IMG/VR virus record: IMGVR_UViG_3300032116_010249
Coordinates: 1-52,945 of that record
Source: a virus
Direction: 5' to 3' (one strand)
DNA: 52,945 nucleotides
Shown: in pieces, positions 7,539 to 16,950 of the stretch
Layout: the number at the start of each line of letters is the position of its first letter
Numbering within the stretch: position 1 is the first letter of the stretch
Notes under the pieces: model-generated
Databases searched by the model: none
Told to the model about the DNA's origin: nothing
What the model saw: the letters and a program-made list of their open reading frames with translations, nothing else
Made by a program: the position numbers and the translations under genes

Positions 7539-10073
7539 ATGAGTAAGTATTACACACACGTTCTATGCTTCGGTAACTACATTATGTACCGAGGCCTCAA
7601 CAATGGTCGGAGAGTAAAACAGAAGATCGAATACTCTCCGACTTTGTATTTTCCTACGAACAAGAATACCGAATGGCGTTCTTTGCAAGGAGATGTGCTT
7701 GAGCCTAAATCGTTTGGCTCGATCAGGGAGGCTAAAGAGTTCATCAAGAGGTACGAAGAAGTTCAAAACTTTAAGATGTTTGGCAACACCAGGCTCGAGT
7801 ATGCCTATATTGCCGACACTCAAAAGGGGGTCATAGATTGGGACATTAAAGACCTCGACATAGCTATCATCGACATTGAGGTGGGGTCTGAAAACGGGTT
7901 CCCGGACCCAGCGACCGCCAGCGAACCGGTGACCGCCGTAGCTGTGAAAAGACTAAATAAAAGGTTAAGCGTTTACGGATGCGGGGATTTTGACAATACC
8001 CGTGATGATGTTGACTATATTAAGTGCCAAGACGAATATACCCTTCTTAAAACCTTTCTGATGGATTGGGAAGCGAATACACCAGATATTATGTCTGGTT
8101 GGAATATTAAGTTCTTTGATATTCCCTATCTACACAATCGTATGCAGCGGATTCTTGGGCCAGATTTGACTAAGAAACTTTCGCCATGGAATAATATAGC
8201 AGAACGTGAAAAGATTATTAAAGGTAAAAAGCAGATAACATATGAGATTTTCGGCATTTCTTGTCTTGATTATATTGAGTTATACCGCTGGTATGCTCCT
8301 GCAGGTAAGTCACAGGAATCATACAAGCTTGATCATATTGCCTCAGTAGAACTTGGCACAAACAAATTAGATTATTCTGAATACGATAATCTACATCAAC
8401 TCTATAAACTCAATTATCAAAAGTTTATTGAGTATAACATTAAAGACGTAGAACTTATCGTAGATTTGGAAGATAAGTTGAAGTTAATTGAATTGGCTGC
8501 AACTCTGGCCTATGATACAAAAACGAACTTTGAGGATGTATTTGCTCAAACTCGTATGTGGGATTCTTTGATTAATTGTTATCTGATGGAACAAAAGATT
8601 ATTGTTCCGCCAAAAGAACGCAAAGAAAAAGATTCTGCATTTGAAGGTGCATATGTAAAAGAACCACAAGTTGGCAAGCACGATTGGGTTGCATCGTTTG
8701 ACTTGAACTCGCTTTATCCACACTTATTGATTCAGTATAACATTTCACCAGAAACTATTATTGAACCTCACGAATACACACTTGAAATGCGGCGTATCAT
8801 CTCTGATGGTGTAAGTGTTGATAAGATGCTTGATAAGAAAGTTGATACAAGCAAACTAGATGGTGTTACATTGACACCAAACGGCCAATATTTCACTACA
8901 AAGAAAAAAGGTTTTCTTCCTACAATGATGGAAGAAATGTATGAGGATCGTAAGAAGTTTAAGAAGTTAATGATTAAGGCACAACAAGATTATCAAGTTG
9001 AAACTGACGCTAAAAAGAAAGCAGAATTAGATAAACTAATTGCTCGTTATAATAATCTACAACTTGCAAAGAAGGTTTCACTAAACTCCGCTTACGGTGC
9101 TCTAGGCTCACAGTATTTTCGTTTCTATGATTTGCGTCAGGCATTGGCAGTTACACAAGCAGGCCAATTAAGTATTCGTTGGATTGAGAAAAAACTCAAT
9201 CAGTTTATGAACAAATTATTGAAAACGGAAAAAGATTATGTTATCGCCTCAGATACAGATTCGATTTACCTACGTCTTGGTGAACTCGTTGATAAAGTGT
9301 ATAAAGAAAAGACGGACACTAATTCAATCATCACCTTCATGGACAAGGTCTGTGAAGATAAAATACAACCGTTTATTGACGAAAGTTATCAAGAGCTTGC
9401 TGAATATGTCCACGCACATTCTCAAAAAATGATTATGAAACGTGAAGCTTTGGCAGACAAAGGTTTGTGGACTGCCAAGAAACGCTATGCGCTGAATGTG
9501 TATAACAACGAAGGTGTTGTATATAAAGAACCAAAACTCAAAGTGATGGGTTTAGAAATGGTGAAGTCATCTACACCATCTGTTATCCGTGAAAAGATGA
9601 AAAAAGTTTTAAATCTGATGATGATGGGCACCGAAGAAGATGTACATGCGTTTATCGATGATTTCAAATCACAATTTATGAAATTGCCTCCAGAAGATAT
9701 TTCATCACCAAGAGGGTGTAATGGCATCGCACAATATTCTGATTCAGTAACATTGTACAAAAAAGGTACACCAATTCATGTCAAAGGCGCAATTCTTTAC
9801 AATTTTCATGTAAAGCGTCTAGGACTGGAGAATAAGTATCCTATGATACAAGAAGGCGAAAAGTTAAAGTTTGCATATCTTAAAATGCCAAATCCAGTTA
9901 AAGATACGGTGATTAGTTTTCCACAACGATTGCCAAAAGAATTAGATTTACAAGAATTTATCGATTATGATATGCAGTTTGACAAAGCCTTCTTAGAACC
10001 AATCCGTGTAGTCTTAGATTGCATGGGTTGGAAAACAGAAAAACAAAATTCAATCGAGGACTTTTTCGGATGA
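7539..10073 (+). CDS. 43: Replicative DNA polymerase gp43 (family B)
   Basis: An 844-residue family B polymerase, slightly shorter than T4 gp43 (898). The exonuclease I site is DIEVGSENGFPDP (D112, E114). The polymerase motifs are A, DLNSLYPHL (about 388-396), B, KVSLNSAYGALG (about 512-523), and C, SDTDS (about 570-574). The C-terminus ends NSIEDFFG, a clamp-binding type tail for gp45. Bases 7861-7920 contain 35 G or C of 60 whereas 8401-8460 contain 15 of 60, so the N-terminal and exonuclease part differs in composition from the rest, suggesting a mosaic gene. Confidence 0.96.
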   Translation: MSKYYTHVLCFGNYIMYRGLNNGRRVKQKIEYSPTLYFPTNKNTEWRSLQGDVLEPKSFGSIREAKEFIKRYEEVQNFKMFGNTRLEYAYIADTQKGVIDWDIKDLDIAIIDIEVGSENGFPDPATASEPVTAVAVKRLNKRLSVYGCGDFDNTRDDVDYIKCQDEYTLLKTFLMDWEANTPDIMSGWNIKFFDIPYLHNRMQRILGPDLTKKLSPWNNIAEREKIIKGKKQITYEIFGISCLDYIELYRWYAPAGKSQESYKLDHIASVELGTNKLDYSEYDNLHQLYKLNYQKFIEYNIKDVELIVDLEDKLKLIELAATLAYDTKTNFEDVFAQTRMWDSLINCYLMEQKIIVPPKERKEKDSAFEGAYVKEPQVGKHDWVASFDLNSLYPHLLIQYNISPETIIEPHEYTLEMRRIISDGVSVDKMLDKKVDTSKLDGVTLTPNGQYFTTKKKGFLPTMMEEMYEDRKKFKKLMIKAQQDYQVETDAKKKAELDKLIARYNNLQLAKKVSLNSAYGALGSQYFRFYDLRQALAVTQAGQLSIRWIEKKLNQFMNKLLKTEKDYVIASDTDSIYLRLGELVDKVYKEKTDTNSIITFMDKVCEDKIQPFIDESYQELAEYVHAHSQKMIMKREALADKGLWTAKKRYALNVYNNEGVVYKEPKLKVMGLEMVKSSTPSVIREKMKKVLNLMMMGTEEDVHAFIDDFKSQFMKLPPEDISSPRGCNGIAQYSDSVTLYKKGTPIHVKGAILYNFHVKRLGLENKYPMIQEGEKLKFAYLKMPNPVKDTVISFPQRLPKELDLQEFIDYDMQFDKAFLEPIRVVLDCMGWKTEKQNSIEDFFG

Positions 10074-10879
10074 TACAAGTTATTTTTCCACTTATTACTG
10101 CTTTGGCACTTTCTGCCATTGCTGCATTTTATTCTGTGATTGGTTTAGCACAAATATTTCCTGGTTCTTTTTGGCCAATTATCATTATGGGTGCAGTATT
10201 AGAGATTGCTAAACTCGTTACTGTATCGTGGGTTTACAATAATTGGCACACAACAGCAAAGATAATGAAATATTATTTTAGTGCTGCGGTTGTTTTGTTA
10301 ATGATAATCACATCAATGGGTATTTTTGGTTATCTTTCAAAAGCTCATTTAGAATCTAATGTAACTCTTGGTGCTAATTCCGTTCAATTACGAACTATTG
10401 AGGCTCAAGAAAAAATTGCTAAAGATAGATTAGATTATTTGCTTAAACAAGCATCTGATCCTGAAAAAACAAGTGCTAGAGTTGACCGTGACATTCGTGC
10501 TGCTCAAGCAGAACTAAAAAAGTTGTCACAAGAAAAATTGCCTCTGATGGCAGAAGAAAACAAATTGGCAGCAGAAATTGGTCCCATCAAATATATCGCC
10601 GAAATGTTCTATGATAAAGAAGATCCATCATTCATAGATAAAGCTGTAAGAGCGGTCATCATTACAATTATCATCGTATTTGACCCACTTGCCATTCTAT
10701 TATTGATTGCAGCTCAAGAATCATACCGCAGACATATTGGTAAAGATAAATCTATTTTAGATGAAAAGCTTGACAATCAGCCTGAAAATGATGTACCATT
10801 TAAATCATACTTAGAAACAACTTCAAACGAAATTATACCTAAAGATAAAATTACACGACTTGACGGAGGTTCATTTTAA
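10070..10879 (+). CDS. Membrane protein with internal coiled coil
   Basis: I choose the ATG at 10070, which overlaps the gp43 TGA, over a start 51 bases upstream that would lie inside gp43. The 269-residue product has about three N-terminal membrane segments (VIFPLITALALSAIAAFYSV, then a WPIIIMGAVLEIA segment and a VVLLMIITSMGIFGYL segment), a charged coiled coil at about 105-170 (EAQEKIAKDRLDYLL onward), and a further hydrophobic helix near 200-220 (VIITIIIVFDPLAILLL). Related membrane proteins sit between gp43 and uvsX in other marine T4-like phages; the function is unknown. Confidence 0.75.
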   Translation: MIQVIFPLITALALSAIAAFYSVIGLAQIFPGSFWPIIIMGAVLEIAKLVTVSWVYNNWHTTAKIMKYYFSAAVVLLMIITSMGIFGYLSKAHLESNVTLGANSVQLRTIEAQEKIAKDRLDYLLKQASDPEKTSARVDRDIRAAQAELKKLSQEKLPLMAEENKLAAEIGPIKYIAEMFYDKEDPSFIDKAVRAVIITIIIVFDPLAILLLIAAQESYRRHIGKDKSILDEKLDNQPENDVPFKSYLETTSNEIIPKDKITRLDGGSF

Positions 10880-10880
10880 C

Positions 10881-11927
10881 ATGAGTTTATTAGATAAATT
10901 GAAAAAGAATACAACGATTAAAGATTCGTCTATTCTTGCTAAATCAAAATTCTTTAATGAAAAGGATATGATACCAACCGATGTGCCAATGATAAATGTG
11001 GCACTATCAGGTCAATTAGATGGCGGCCTTACACCAGGTCTTACCATGCTGGCAGGCCCTTCTAAACACTTTAAAACAGCGTTTGCTCTTTTGATGGCAT
11101 CTTCTTATCAAAAGAAATATAAAGATGCGGTTGTTTTGTTTTATGATTCAGAGTTTGGCACACCGCAGAAATACTTTGAAACATTCAATATCGATATGGA
11201 TAAAGTATTACATACGCCAATTACCGACATTGAAGAACTGAAACACGACATTATGAATCAGCTGCAAGGCCTCGACAAAGATGACAAAGTGATTATTGTC
11301 ATTGATTCGATTGGTAATTTGGCCTCACGCAAAGAAGTTGAAGATTCGCTTGAAGGTAAATCTGTTGCAGATATGACCCGTGCTAAGCAAATCAAATCAT
11401 TGTTTCGTATGATTACACCACATCTCACAATTAAAGATGTGCCAATGGTTGTTGTGAATCACACATACAAAGAGATTGGTATGTTTCCAAAAGATATTGT
11501 GGGTGGTGGCACAGGTTCTTATTACTCAGCTGATACCATTTGGATTCTTGGTCGCCAACAAGAGAAAACTGCTGGTGAACTTACTGGTTATAATTTCATT
11601 ATCAATGTTGAAAAATCTCGCTATGTGCGTGAGAAGTCCAAAATTCCTGTCACAGTATCTTTTGATGGCGGCATTCAAAGGTATTCAGGTCTATTAGAAA
11701 TTGCATTAGAAGGTAATTTTGTTCAGAAACCATCAGCGGGTTGGTATGCAAAAGTTGACCAAAAGACCGGAGAACTTGGTGCTAAATTGCGTGAATCGGA
11801 CACCAACACTAAAGAATTTTGGAAAGATATTTTAAACGATAAGAAGTTTAAAGAGTTTATTAAACAAAAATACTCCATTTCTTTTGGATCTATCATACAG
11901 GAAGAACAAGATGAAATTACGGCCTGA
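10881..11927 (+). CDS. uvsX: RecA-like recombinase UvsX
   Basis: ATG at 10881 follows a GGAGG SD at 10865-10869. The 348-residue protein has the T4-type Walker A GPSKHFKT (59-66), which replaces the usual RecA P-loop, and Walker B VIIVIDSIGN (about 137-146). UvsX forms filaments on single-stranded DNA, drives strand invasion and initiates recombination-dependent replication. T4 UvsX is 391 residues, so this is somewhat short at the C-terminus. It lies between a membrane protein and the gene upstream of gp41, as in related phages. Confidence 0.94.
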   Translation: MSLLDKLKKNTTIKDSSILAKSKFFNEKDMIPTDVPMINVALSGQLDGGLTPGLTMLAGPSKHFKTAFALLMASSYQKKYKDAVVLFYDSEFGTPQKYFETFNIDMDKVLHTPITDIEELKHDIMNQLQGLDKDDKVIIVIDSIGNLASRKEVEDSLEGKSVADMTRAKQIKSLFRMITPHLTIKDVPMVVVNHTYKEIGMFPKDIVGGGTGSYYSADTIWILGRQQEKTAGELTGYNFIINVEKSRYVREKSKIPVTVSFDGGIQRYSGLLEIALEGNFVQKPSAGWYAKVDQKTGELGAKLRESDTNTKEFWKDILNDKKFKEFIKQKYSISFGSIIQEEQDEITA

Positions 11928-12264
11928 GAAAAAATGGCCTGTTGAAGGCGAAGATTATGGATTCGTTGATATGGATGGTGTTGATAAAGTAACATCTATT
12001 CGCATATTAAAAGGAAAATTTGAAGGAGTAGTTTATCATTATGGTACAATTGAAGTTGTAGAAGAAGATCCTCCAAGAATTAAGTTTGATTATTTTTTGG
12101 ATGATGGAGGTAAATTTGAATTTAAAGACTTGCAATCAAACAAAAAGTTTGATACAATGATGGGTGACATATTAGTGTCTATTTTTGATAATAACATTCT
12201 GAAAAAGAAAGAATTAGATGACGAGGCTGGAACAGACGATACTGAAGAACTTAATTTACAATGA
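11911..12264 (+). CDS. Conserved phage protein between uvsX and gp41, unknown function
   Basis: The likely start is ATG 11911 (MKLRPEKKWPVEGEDYGFVD), because an upstream in-frame ATG lies deeper within uvsX. The 117-residue protein is acidic, has a beta-rich core (SIRILKGKFEGVVYHYGTIEVV) and an acidic C-terminal tail (ELDDEAGTDDTEELNLQ). It overlaps uvsX by 17 bases and gp41 by 47, so all three are translationally linked, which points to a replication or recombination role. I recognise the position but no biochemical function. Confidence 0.7.
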   Translation: MKLRPEKKWPVEGEDYGFVDMDGVDKVTSIRILKGKFEGVVYHYGTIEVVEEDPPRIKFDYFLDDGGKFEFKDLQSNKKFDTMMGDILVSIFDNNILKKKELDDEAGTDDTEELNLQ

Positions 12265-13621
12265 GGCATTTACACGCAAAGTAATTCCCTTTATTCGTTC
12301 TGATTATTTTAGTGATGATGCGGAGCGAATTGTTTTTAAAGAAGTTTTTGATTTTACCAACAAATATAAAAATCTTCCATCACACGAAGCCCTTGTAATT
12401 AATCTCACCGAAAGTAAATCGCTGACAGAACCACAGGTAAAGTCAGCGATTGAACTTCTCAATTCAATCAAAGAAACCAAAGATGAAACTGTAGAACTGG
12501 CATGGATTACTGAGCAAACTGAAAAGTTTTGCCAAGATAAAGCCATCTACAATGCCATCATGGAATCTGTCCATATCTTAGATGACAAACAATCCAAAAG
12601 AAGCAAAGGAGAAATACCAAAGCTATTAAGTGATGCTCTTGGTGTTTCTTTTGACAGTAATGTTGGTCACGATTATATGCAGGACTTTGATGACCGATAT
12701 GACTTTTATCACCGTGTAGAAAGCCGTGTTCGCTTTGATTTGGATATTTTCAACAAGATTACAAAAGGTGGTTTACCAGTTAAGACTTTGAATATCGCAC
12801 TTGCTGGTACTGGTGTTGGTAAATCATTGTTTATGTGTCATATGGCTGGCAGTTGTTTGTCACAAGGTCATAATGTTCTGTATATTACCATGGAAATGGC
12901 AGAAGAAAAGATTGCAGAACGAATCGATGCGAACTTGCTGAATGTGGATTTCAATGAGCTACATACCATGAGTAAGAATGATTATGAACGCAAGTTTGAA
13001 TCACTCAAAGTTAAAACACACGGCAAATTAATTATCAAAGAATATCCAACCGCATCGGCCTCTGCCCTTCATTTTCGTGCTTTGCTGAATGAACTTGCAT
13101 TGAAGAAATCATTTAAGCCTGATATTATCTTTATTGATTATCTTAACATCTGTGCTTCTGCTCGAATCAAACCTGGCGGTAATGTGAACAGTTACACTTA
13201 TATTAAATCAATTGCTGAAGAACTTCGTGGTCTGGCTGTAGAAAATAATCTACCAATTGTTTCTGCGACACAAACAACAAGAAGTGGTTTTACGAATTCT
13301 GATCCTGGTTTGGAAGATACAAGTGAATCGTTTGGTCTGCCTGCAACTGCTGACTTCATGTTTGCTTTGATTACAAATGAAGAATTAGAAAGCCTGAATC
13401 AGATACTTGTCAAACAGTTGAAAAATCGTTACTCTGATCCAAATGCCTTCAAACGATTTGTGGTTGGTGTTGATAGGTCTAAGATGCGCTTGTATGATGT
13501 AGAAGAATCAGCACAACAAGGCATTACCGATTCAGGACAAGATGAAGATAATGGCCCAATTAATACATTTGGCAATCGAGAAAATAAATTTAATCGTGAT
13601 TTTGGTGGACTAAAAGTATGA
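12218..13621 (+). CDS. 41: Replicative DNA helicase gp41
   Basis: A 467-residue DnaB-type helicase (T4 gp41 is 475). Walker A AGTGVGKS lies at about residues 195-203, followed by NVLYITMEMAEEKIAERIDAN, which nearly matches T4 gp41, then IIFIDYLNIC as Walker B, VSATQTTRSG, and ESFGLPATADFM. It is the hexameric 5'-3' helicase that forms the primosome with gp61 (37303). The ATG at 12218 lies inside the previous gene; its N-terminal residues (LEQTILKNLIYNEAFTRKV) align in pattern with T4 gp41, supporting this start. Confidence 0.95.
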   Translation: MTRLEQTILKNLIYNEAFTRKVIPFIRSDYFSDDAERIVFKEVFDFTNKYKNLPSHEALVINLTESKSLTEPQVKSAIELLNSIKETKDETVELAWITEQTEKFCQDKAIYNAIMESVHILDDKQSKRSKGEIPKLLSDALGVSFDSNVGHDYMQDFDDRYDFYHRVESRVRFDLDIFNKITKGGLPVKTLNIALAGTGVGKSLFMCHMAGSCLSQGHNVLYITMEMAEEKIAERIDANLLNVDFNELHTMSKNDYERKFESLKVKTHGKLIIKEYPTASASALHFRALLNELALKKSFKPDIIFIDYLNICASARIKPGGNVNSYTYIKSIAEELRGLAVENNLPIVSATQTTRSGFTNSDPGLEDTSESFGLPATADFMFALITNEELESLNQILVKQLKNRYSDPNAFKRFVVGVDRSKMRLYDVEESAQQGITDSGQDEDNGPINTFGNRENKFNRDFGGLKV

Positions 13622-14733
13622 ATTTAAATTATGAACAGGCCTTACATTGTGCCAAGGTCTTTGAAGATTATTTTGGTGACTTCAACCGAATCGATGAATA
13701 TATGCGTGAGCAAAAACTAAACTCTCTTGCTGAGATGCCTTTTACTCTGCCTGGTTGTGGACCTGAAGCAGATTTATTTGATGACTTCACAATCAATCCA
13801 CAAGATATGGAGTTTGAAGTTGTTGAATTGGAATCAGCAAGATGGCAGTTGTATTTGGATATAATTTCATCACACAACAACCTTAGTAGTCCTGGTCGCA
13901 ATCTTCGCCTTGCAGTAATGGAAAAGAAAACAAAGAAATGGGTTGGTTTTATTCGTATTGGTTCGCCAACAATTATGATGAAACCAAGAAACGAACTGCT
14001 TCAATGTGTAATGACCAATGAACTAGAAACAACAAAGGCTTTCAATCGTGCTGCAGGTATGGGTTTCGTAATTGTACCAGCACAACCTTTTGGTTTCAAT
14101 TATCTTGGTGGAAAGTTACTTGCAGGTATCTGTTGTTCACATGAAGTAAGAGAAATGTTGGACAAAAAATATAATATGAATACTTGCTTGTTTGAAACGA
14201 CCAGTTTATATGGCACCACAAAAGCCGTATCACAATATGATGGCATGAAACCTTATTTGCGTTTTGGCGGTGTAACTGAATCCAATTTTCTACCAATGAT
14301 GCACGGCAAACCTTATGAAGATTTGAAAAACTATGTTGAAGGCATCGTTGGTGAATTTGTTCCTGCTGACGCATCTAGTCGCAAATTAAAAATTAGCAAC
14401 ACAATTATTGCTATGACCAAAGCATCATTAAAGAATCATAAGACTGATTATGACTTGTTTATGAACACTATTGAAAAGGCCAAAGGTTTGACTGAAAAAA
14501 AACGATACTACTATTCAAATTATGGCTTCTCCAACTTTAAAGATGTGGTTCTTGGAAAGACAGATAAACTTGTGCCAGACAAGGAGAACTATGATAAACA
14601 CCATTTGGAAAACATCGTAGAATGGTGGAAAAAGAAGGCTTGTAGTAGATTTAGAACACTCCAAACAGAGAATCGACTGAGAACAGAGATTGAGGTGTGG
14701 ACAGGTGACAAAGAGATAGATATTATAAGATAA
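13618..14733 (+). CDS. Putative DUF4338 / DruA-like protein
   Basis: A 371-residue protein that starts in an ATGA overlap with gp41. Its middle (about residues 75-225) resembles the DUF4338 domain named after DruA of the Druantia defence system: a gapped GFIRIGSP strand, then FNRAAGMGFVIVPAQPFG, then YLGGKLLAGICCSHEV, then CLFETTSLYGTTKAVSQYDG and LRFGGVTESN, matching the family pattern R-ILP / A-LL / L-ETF-GT-Y-A / G-T-G. The remainder is lysine-rich and helical. No other Druantia component is nearby, so coupling to replication fork proteins is more likely than a stand-alone defence role. Homology is by eye only. Confidence 0.5.
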   Translation: MNLNYEQALHCAKVFEDYFGDFNRIDEYMREQKLNSLAEMPFTLPGCGPEADLFDDFTINPQDMEFEVVELESARWQLYLDIISSHNNLSSPGRNLRLAVMEKKTKKWVGFIRIGSPTIMMKPRNELLQCVMTNELETTKAFNRAAGMGFVIVPAQPFGFNYLGGKLLAGICCSHEVREMLDKKYNMNTCLFETTSLYGTTKAVSQYDGMKPYLRFGGVTESNFLPMMHGKPYEDLKNYVEGIVGEFVPADASSRKLKISNTIIAMTKASLKNHKTDYDLFMNTIEKAKGLTEKKRYYYSNYGFSNFKDVVLGKTDKLVPDKENYDKHHLENIVEWWKKKACSRFRTLQTENRLRTEIEVWTGDKEIDIIR

Positions 14734-14736
14734 ATA
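14729..14736 (+). promoter_or_regulatory. T4-type late promoter (GATAAATA)
   Basis: GATAAATA overlaps the end of the DUF4338-like gene and lies 28 bases before the start of the 14765 gene. It differs from the T4 consensus TATAAATA only at the first base. A plain SD (GAGAG, 14751-14755) follows, so it can serve the operon from 14765 onward. Confidence 0.65.
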
Positions 14737-14764
14737 GTAAATTAACTTATAGAGAGATTAATTT

Positions 14765-15835
14765 ATGAAACCATTCAAACAATTTATTTCTGAGGATATT
14801 CAGTTTTTGAATGAATCTAATTCTGAGGGTTCTAAAATGGAATTAGTTATTGTTTCTGCGTGGAATAATACTGAACCTCCAAAACTTTCAAAAAAAACTA
14901 AAATATCACCTCAGGCTGGAAAAAACATTGTTAAGTTTTTAAAACAACAAGGTGTAACTGGAACAAAAGCTTATAAATTAAAAAGTATGGAAGTTACTGA
15001 TGAATGGGCAGAATTTTGGAAACCATATAATGTAGCAGGAGGAACCAAAACACCAAAAACTGATATTGTAATAGGTAACGAAAGAATATCAATAAAAATG
15101 GGAGATGCACAATTAATGTCTGGTGGAAAAAGAGAAGCCAAAGCTACTTTTTATGCAGCGGTTAAAAACACCCCAAGTGTGCAATCAGAAAACTTAGCAA
15201 AAGAAATATATTTAAAATTGAACAAGCTTAGTGAACTAACGCTTACAAAAGAAGGAGGTACCAGAGAAGCTTTAAAAAAAGGAAATGATATTGTTCTTGA
15301 AAAAGCAAATAAAATAAACCATGAAATAAAAAATATGTTAGAAAATTTATTTAATGAAAATCAAGAATTTAAATATAATTTCGTATATGAAGCTATGAGT
15401 GGTGAAGTTAAATTTGGTGATTCTAAAGCTAAGGCTATTTGGTTACTTTCTACGGACGAAAATGGGCAAAATAATAAATTCGCTAAAATAAAAAATAAAC
15501 AACTAATTAAAAAAGTTTCTGAAGTGACAAATGTAGATTGCCGATTTAAAACAATGTCCCAAAAAATTGAAAAAGTTAAAACTGGCCGATACCATTATTA
15601 TGGTGTTGTTGGTTTGATAGCTAAAAAATTAAAAGAAGAATTTGATTATTATGATGGTATATTTTTAACAGAAAATATAATTACTGGAATTTTTAAAAAA
15701 ATTAAAGATTTTGTTACAGATCTTTTTGAAAAAGTAATAGAATGGTTAAAAGGTGGAATAAAAAGAATTATGGAATTTTTTGAGTTTGAACCAGATATAA
15801 ATTTCAATAATCAAATAAATTTTTCAAAAATATAG
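14765..15835 (+). CDS. PD-(D/E)xK nuclease-like protein with capsid-targeting N-terminus
   Basis: A 356-residue protein. The N-terminus MKPFKQFISE-D closely resembles the capsid-targeting sequence of T4 internal proteins (MKTYQEFIAE-A), with a predicted gp21-type cut after ISE (residue 10). A likely nuclease core follows: TPKTDIVIGNERISIKMG (residues 96-113), where D100 and K111 would be the PD-(D/E)xK metal and catalytic residues with Ser in the middle position, then AQLMSGG. The C-terminal 60 residues are amphipathic and lysine-rich. It is preceded by a late promoter and is markedly AT-rich compared with gp41, suggesting later acquisition. Nuclease activity is inferred. Confidence 0.6.
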   Translation: MKPFKQFISEDIQFLNESNSEGSKMELVIVSAWNNTEPPKLSKKTKISPQAGKNIVKFLKQQGVTGTKAYKLKSMEVTDEWAEFWKPYNVAGGTKTPKTDIVIGNERISIKMGDAQLMSGGKREAKATFYAAVKNTPSVQSENLAKEIYLKLNKLSELTLTKEGGTREALKKGNDIVLEKANKINHEIKNMLENLFNENQEFKYNFVYEAMSGEVKFGDSKAKAIWLLSTDENGQNNKFAKIKNKQLIKKVSEVTNVDCRFKTMSQKIEKVKTGRYHYYGVVGLIAKKLKEEFDYYDGIFLTENIITGIFKKIKDFVTDLFEKVIEWLKGGIKRIMEFFEFEPDINFNNQINFSKI

Positions 15836-15843
15836 TATGGCAC

Positions 15844-16950
15844 ATGAATATGAAAATTCCTACTAAAGTTAATACTGATACTTCAGGCCAATCTGGTGCC
15901 GGCGCAGAAGTAACTGCACTTGCTGAATCTTTACAAGCTTATGCTTGTGCTACAAGACAGCATTATGGTAAACCTCTTGGTGATATTTCACAAGTTACAG
16001 AAAGAACAATTTCTGACGCCGACTGTGATAGAACACTAAAACAATGCATGAAAGGTTTGGATGAAAAGTGGTTTCTCAGCATTGTAAAAACATCAAATAA
16101 AATTTTTGAAGAAGTGCCTGGTGCTAAAACAGGAAAAAGATTTAAATTTTATCGTGGCGGTAGGTTCGTAGATTCCATTTATGATCAATGGAGAAAATTT
16201 AAAAAAGATAGTGGCATTAGTGGTGATGATAAATGGAATCCTGCTGATATTTGGATGGCCAAAAAAGATTTCAGATTAAAAGAAGGGTGGCCAACTCTCA
16301 GAGATTATAATCGTTACATCTATGATGAATTTGCGAAAACCAATTTAATTGGTATTTCTCTGAAAAAATTAGATCCTAAAGCAACTGAAGCACACTCTAA
16401 AATTTTTAATAATGGTAAACCACTTATAGCACAGTTTAAAGGAATAAAACTTGGCGCAAATATGTTTGATTCAAAAGATATTTACATTCAATATAAATCA
16501 GAAGGTGTAGATGGTGAAATTCAATTTCGAAATTTTTCTAGTAGACCACAACCATCTTCTTGGCAAGGTGAAATTAAAGGTAAAAGTGCAGCAGGCGGAA
16601 AAATTGGTGGTGGAGTTGTAATGTCTGGTGCTATAGAAGCTGGAGTTCCTAGAACAAAGTTAACACAACCCAATCAAGTACCAATTGAAAAACCAAAAGA
16701 TTCCGATTTCAAAGAATTTGCTACGATGTTTAAATATTTGTCAAAATCTAAAGAAAGTTTAGAAGATTTAATAATGCAAGCAAAAGCTGGCCATAGAAAA
16801 GATAAAACTTGGTGGATGTCCAAATACCTTGGTATTAGTTTAGTTTATGCAGTATTACAATCTAAAAAAGAAGATGAATTCTGCAAATACATTTTTGAAT
16901 ATGCTTCATCTGCTACAAAAAACAGTAGTATTTTTATAAAGTATAGCTAA
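15844..16950 (+). CDS. Second PD-(D/E)xK-like protein
   Basis: A 368-residue protein. Residues 131-136 (WNPADI) and 170-175 (GISLKK) give the arrangement P-x-D ... S-x-K expected of a PD-(D/E)xK nuclease core, with D135 and K174 as candidate catalytic residues and a helical insertion between them. A glycine-rich stretch (KSAAGGKIGGGVVMSG) lies near 250. Unlike its neighbours it lacks an obvious capsid-targeting N-terminus. The next gene starts on its stop codon (TAATG). Its position between a nuclease-like gene and a ligase-like gene supports a DNA-processing role, but no activity can be shown from sequence. Confidence 0.5.
   Translation: MNMKIPTKVNTDTSGQSGAGAEVTALAESLQAYACATRQHYGKPLGDISQVTERTISDADCDRTLKQCMKGLDEKWFLSIVKTSNKIFEEVPGAKTGKRFKFYRGGRFVDSIYDQWRKFKKDSGISGDDKWNPADIWMAKKDFRLKEGWPTLRDYNRYIYDEFAKTNLIGISLKKLDPKATEAHSKIFNNGKPLIAQFKGIKLGANMFDSKDIYIQYKSEGVDGEIQFRNFSSRPQPSSWQGEIKGKSAAGGKIGGGVVMSGAIEAGVPRTKLTQPNQVPIEKPKDSDFKEFATMFKYLSKSKESLEDLIMQAKAGHRKDKTWWMSKYLGISLVYAVLQSKKEDEFCKYIFEYASSATKNSSIFIKYS

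Noticed and set aside
13618-14733. A complete Druantia defence system
   Set aside because: Only a DruA-like protein is present; no large helicase or other Druantia genes adjoin it.
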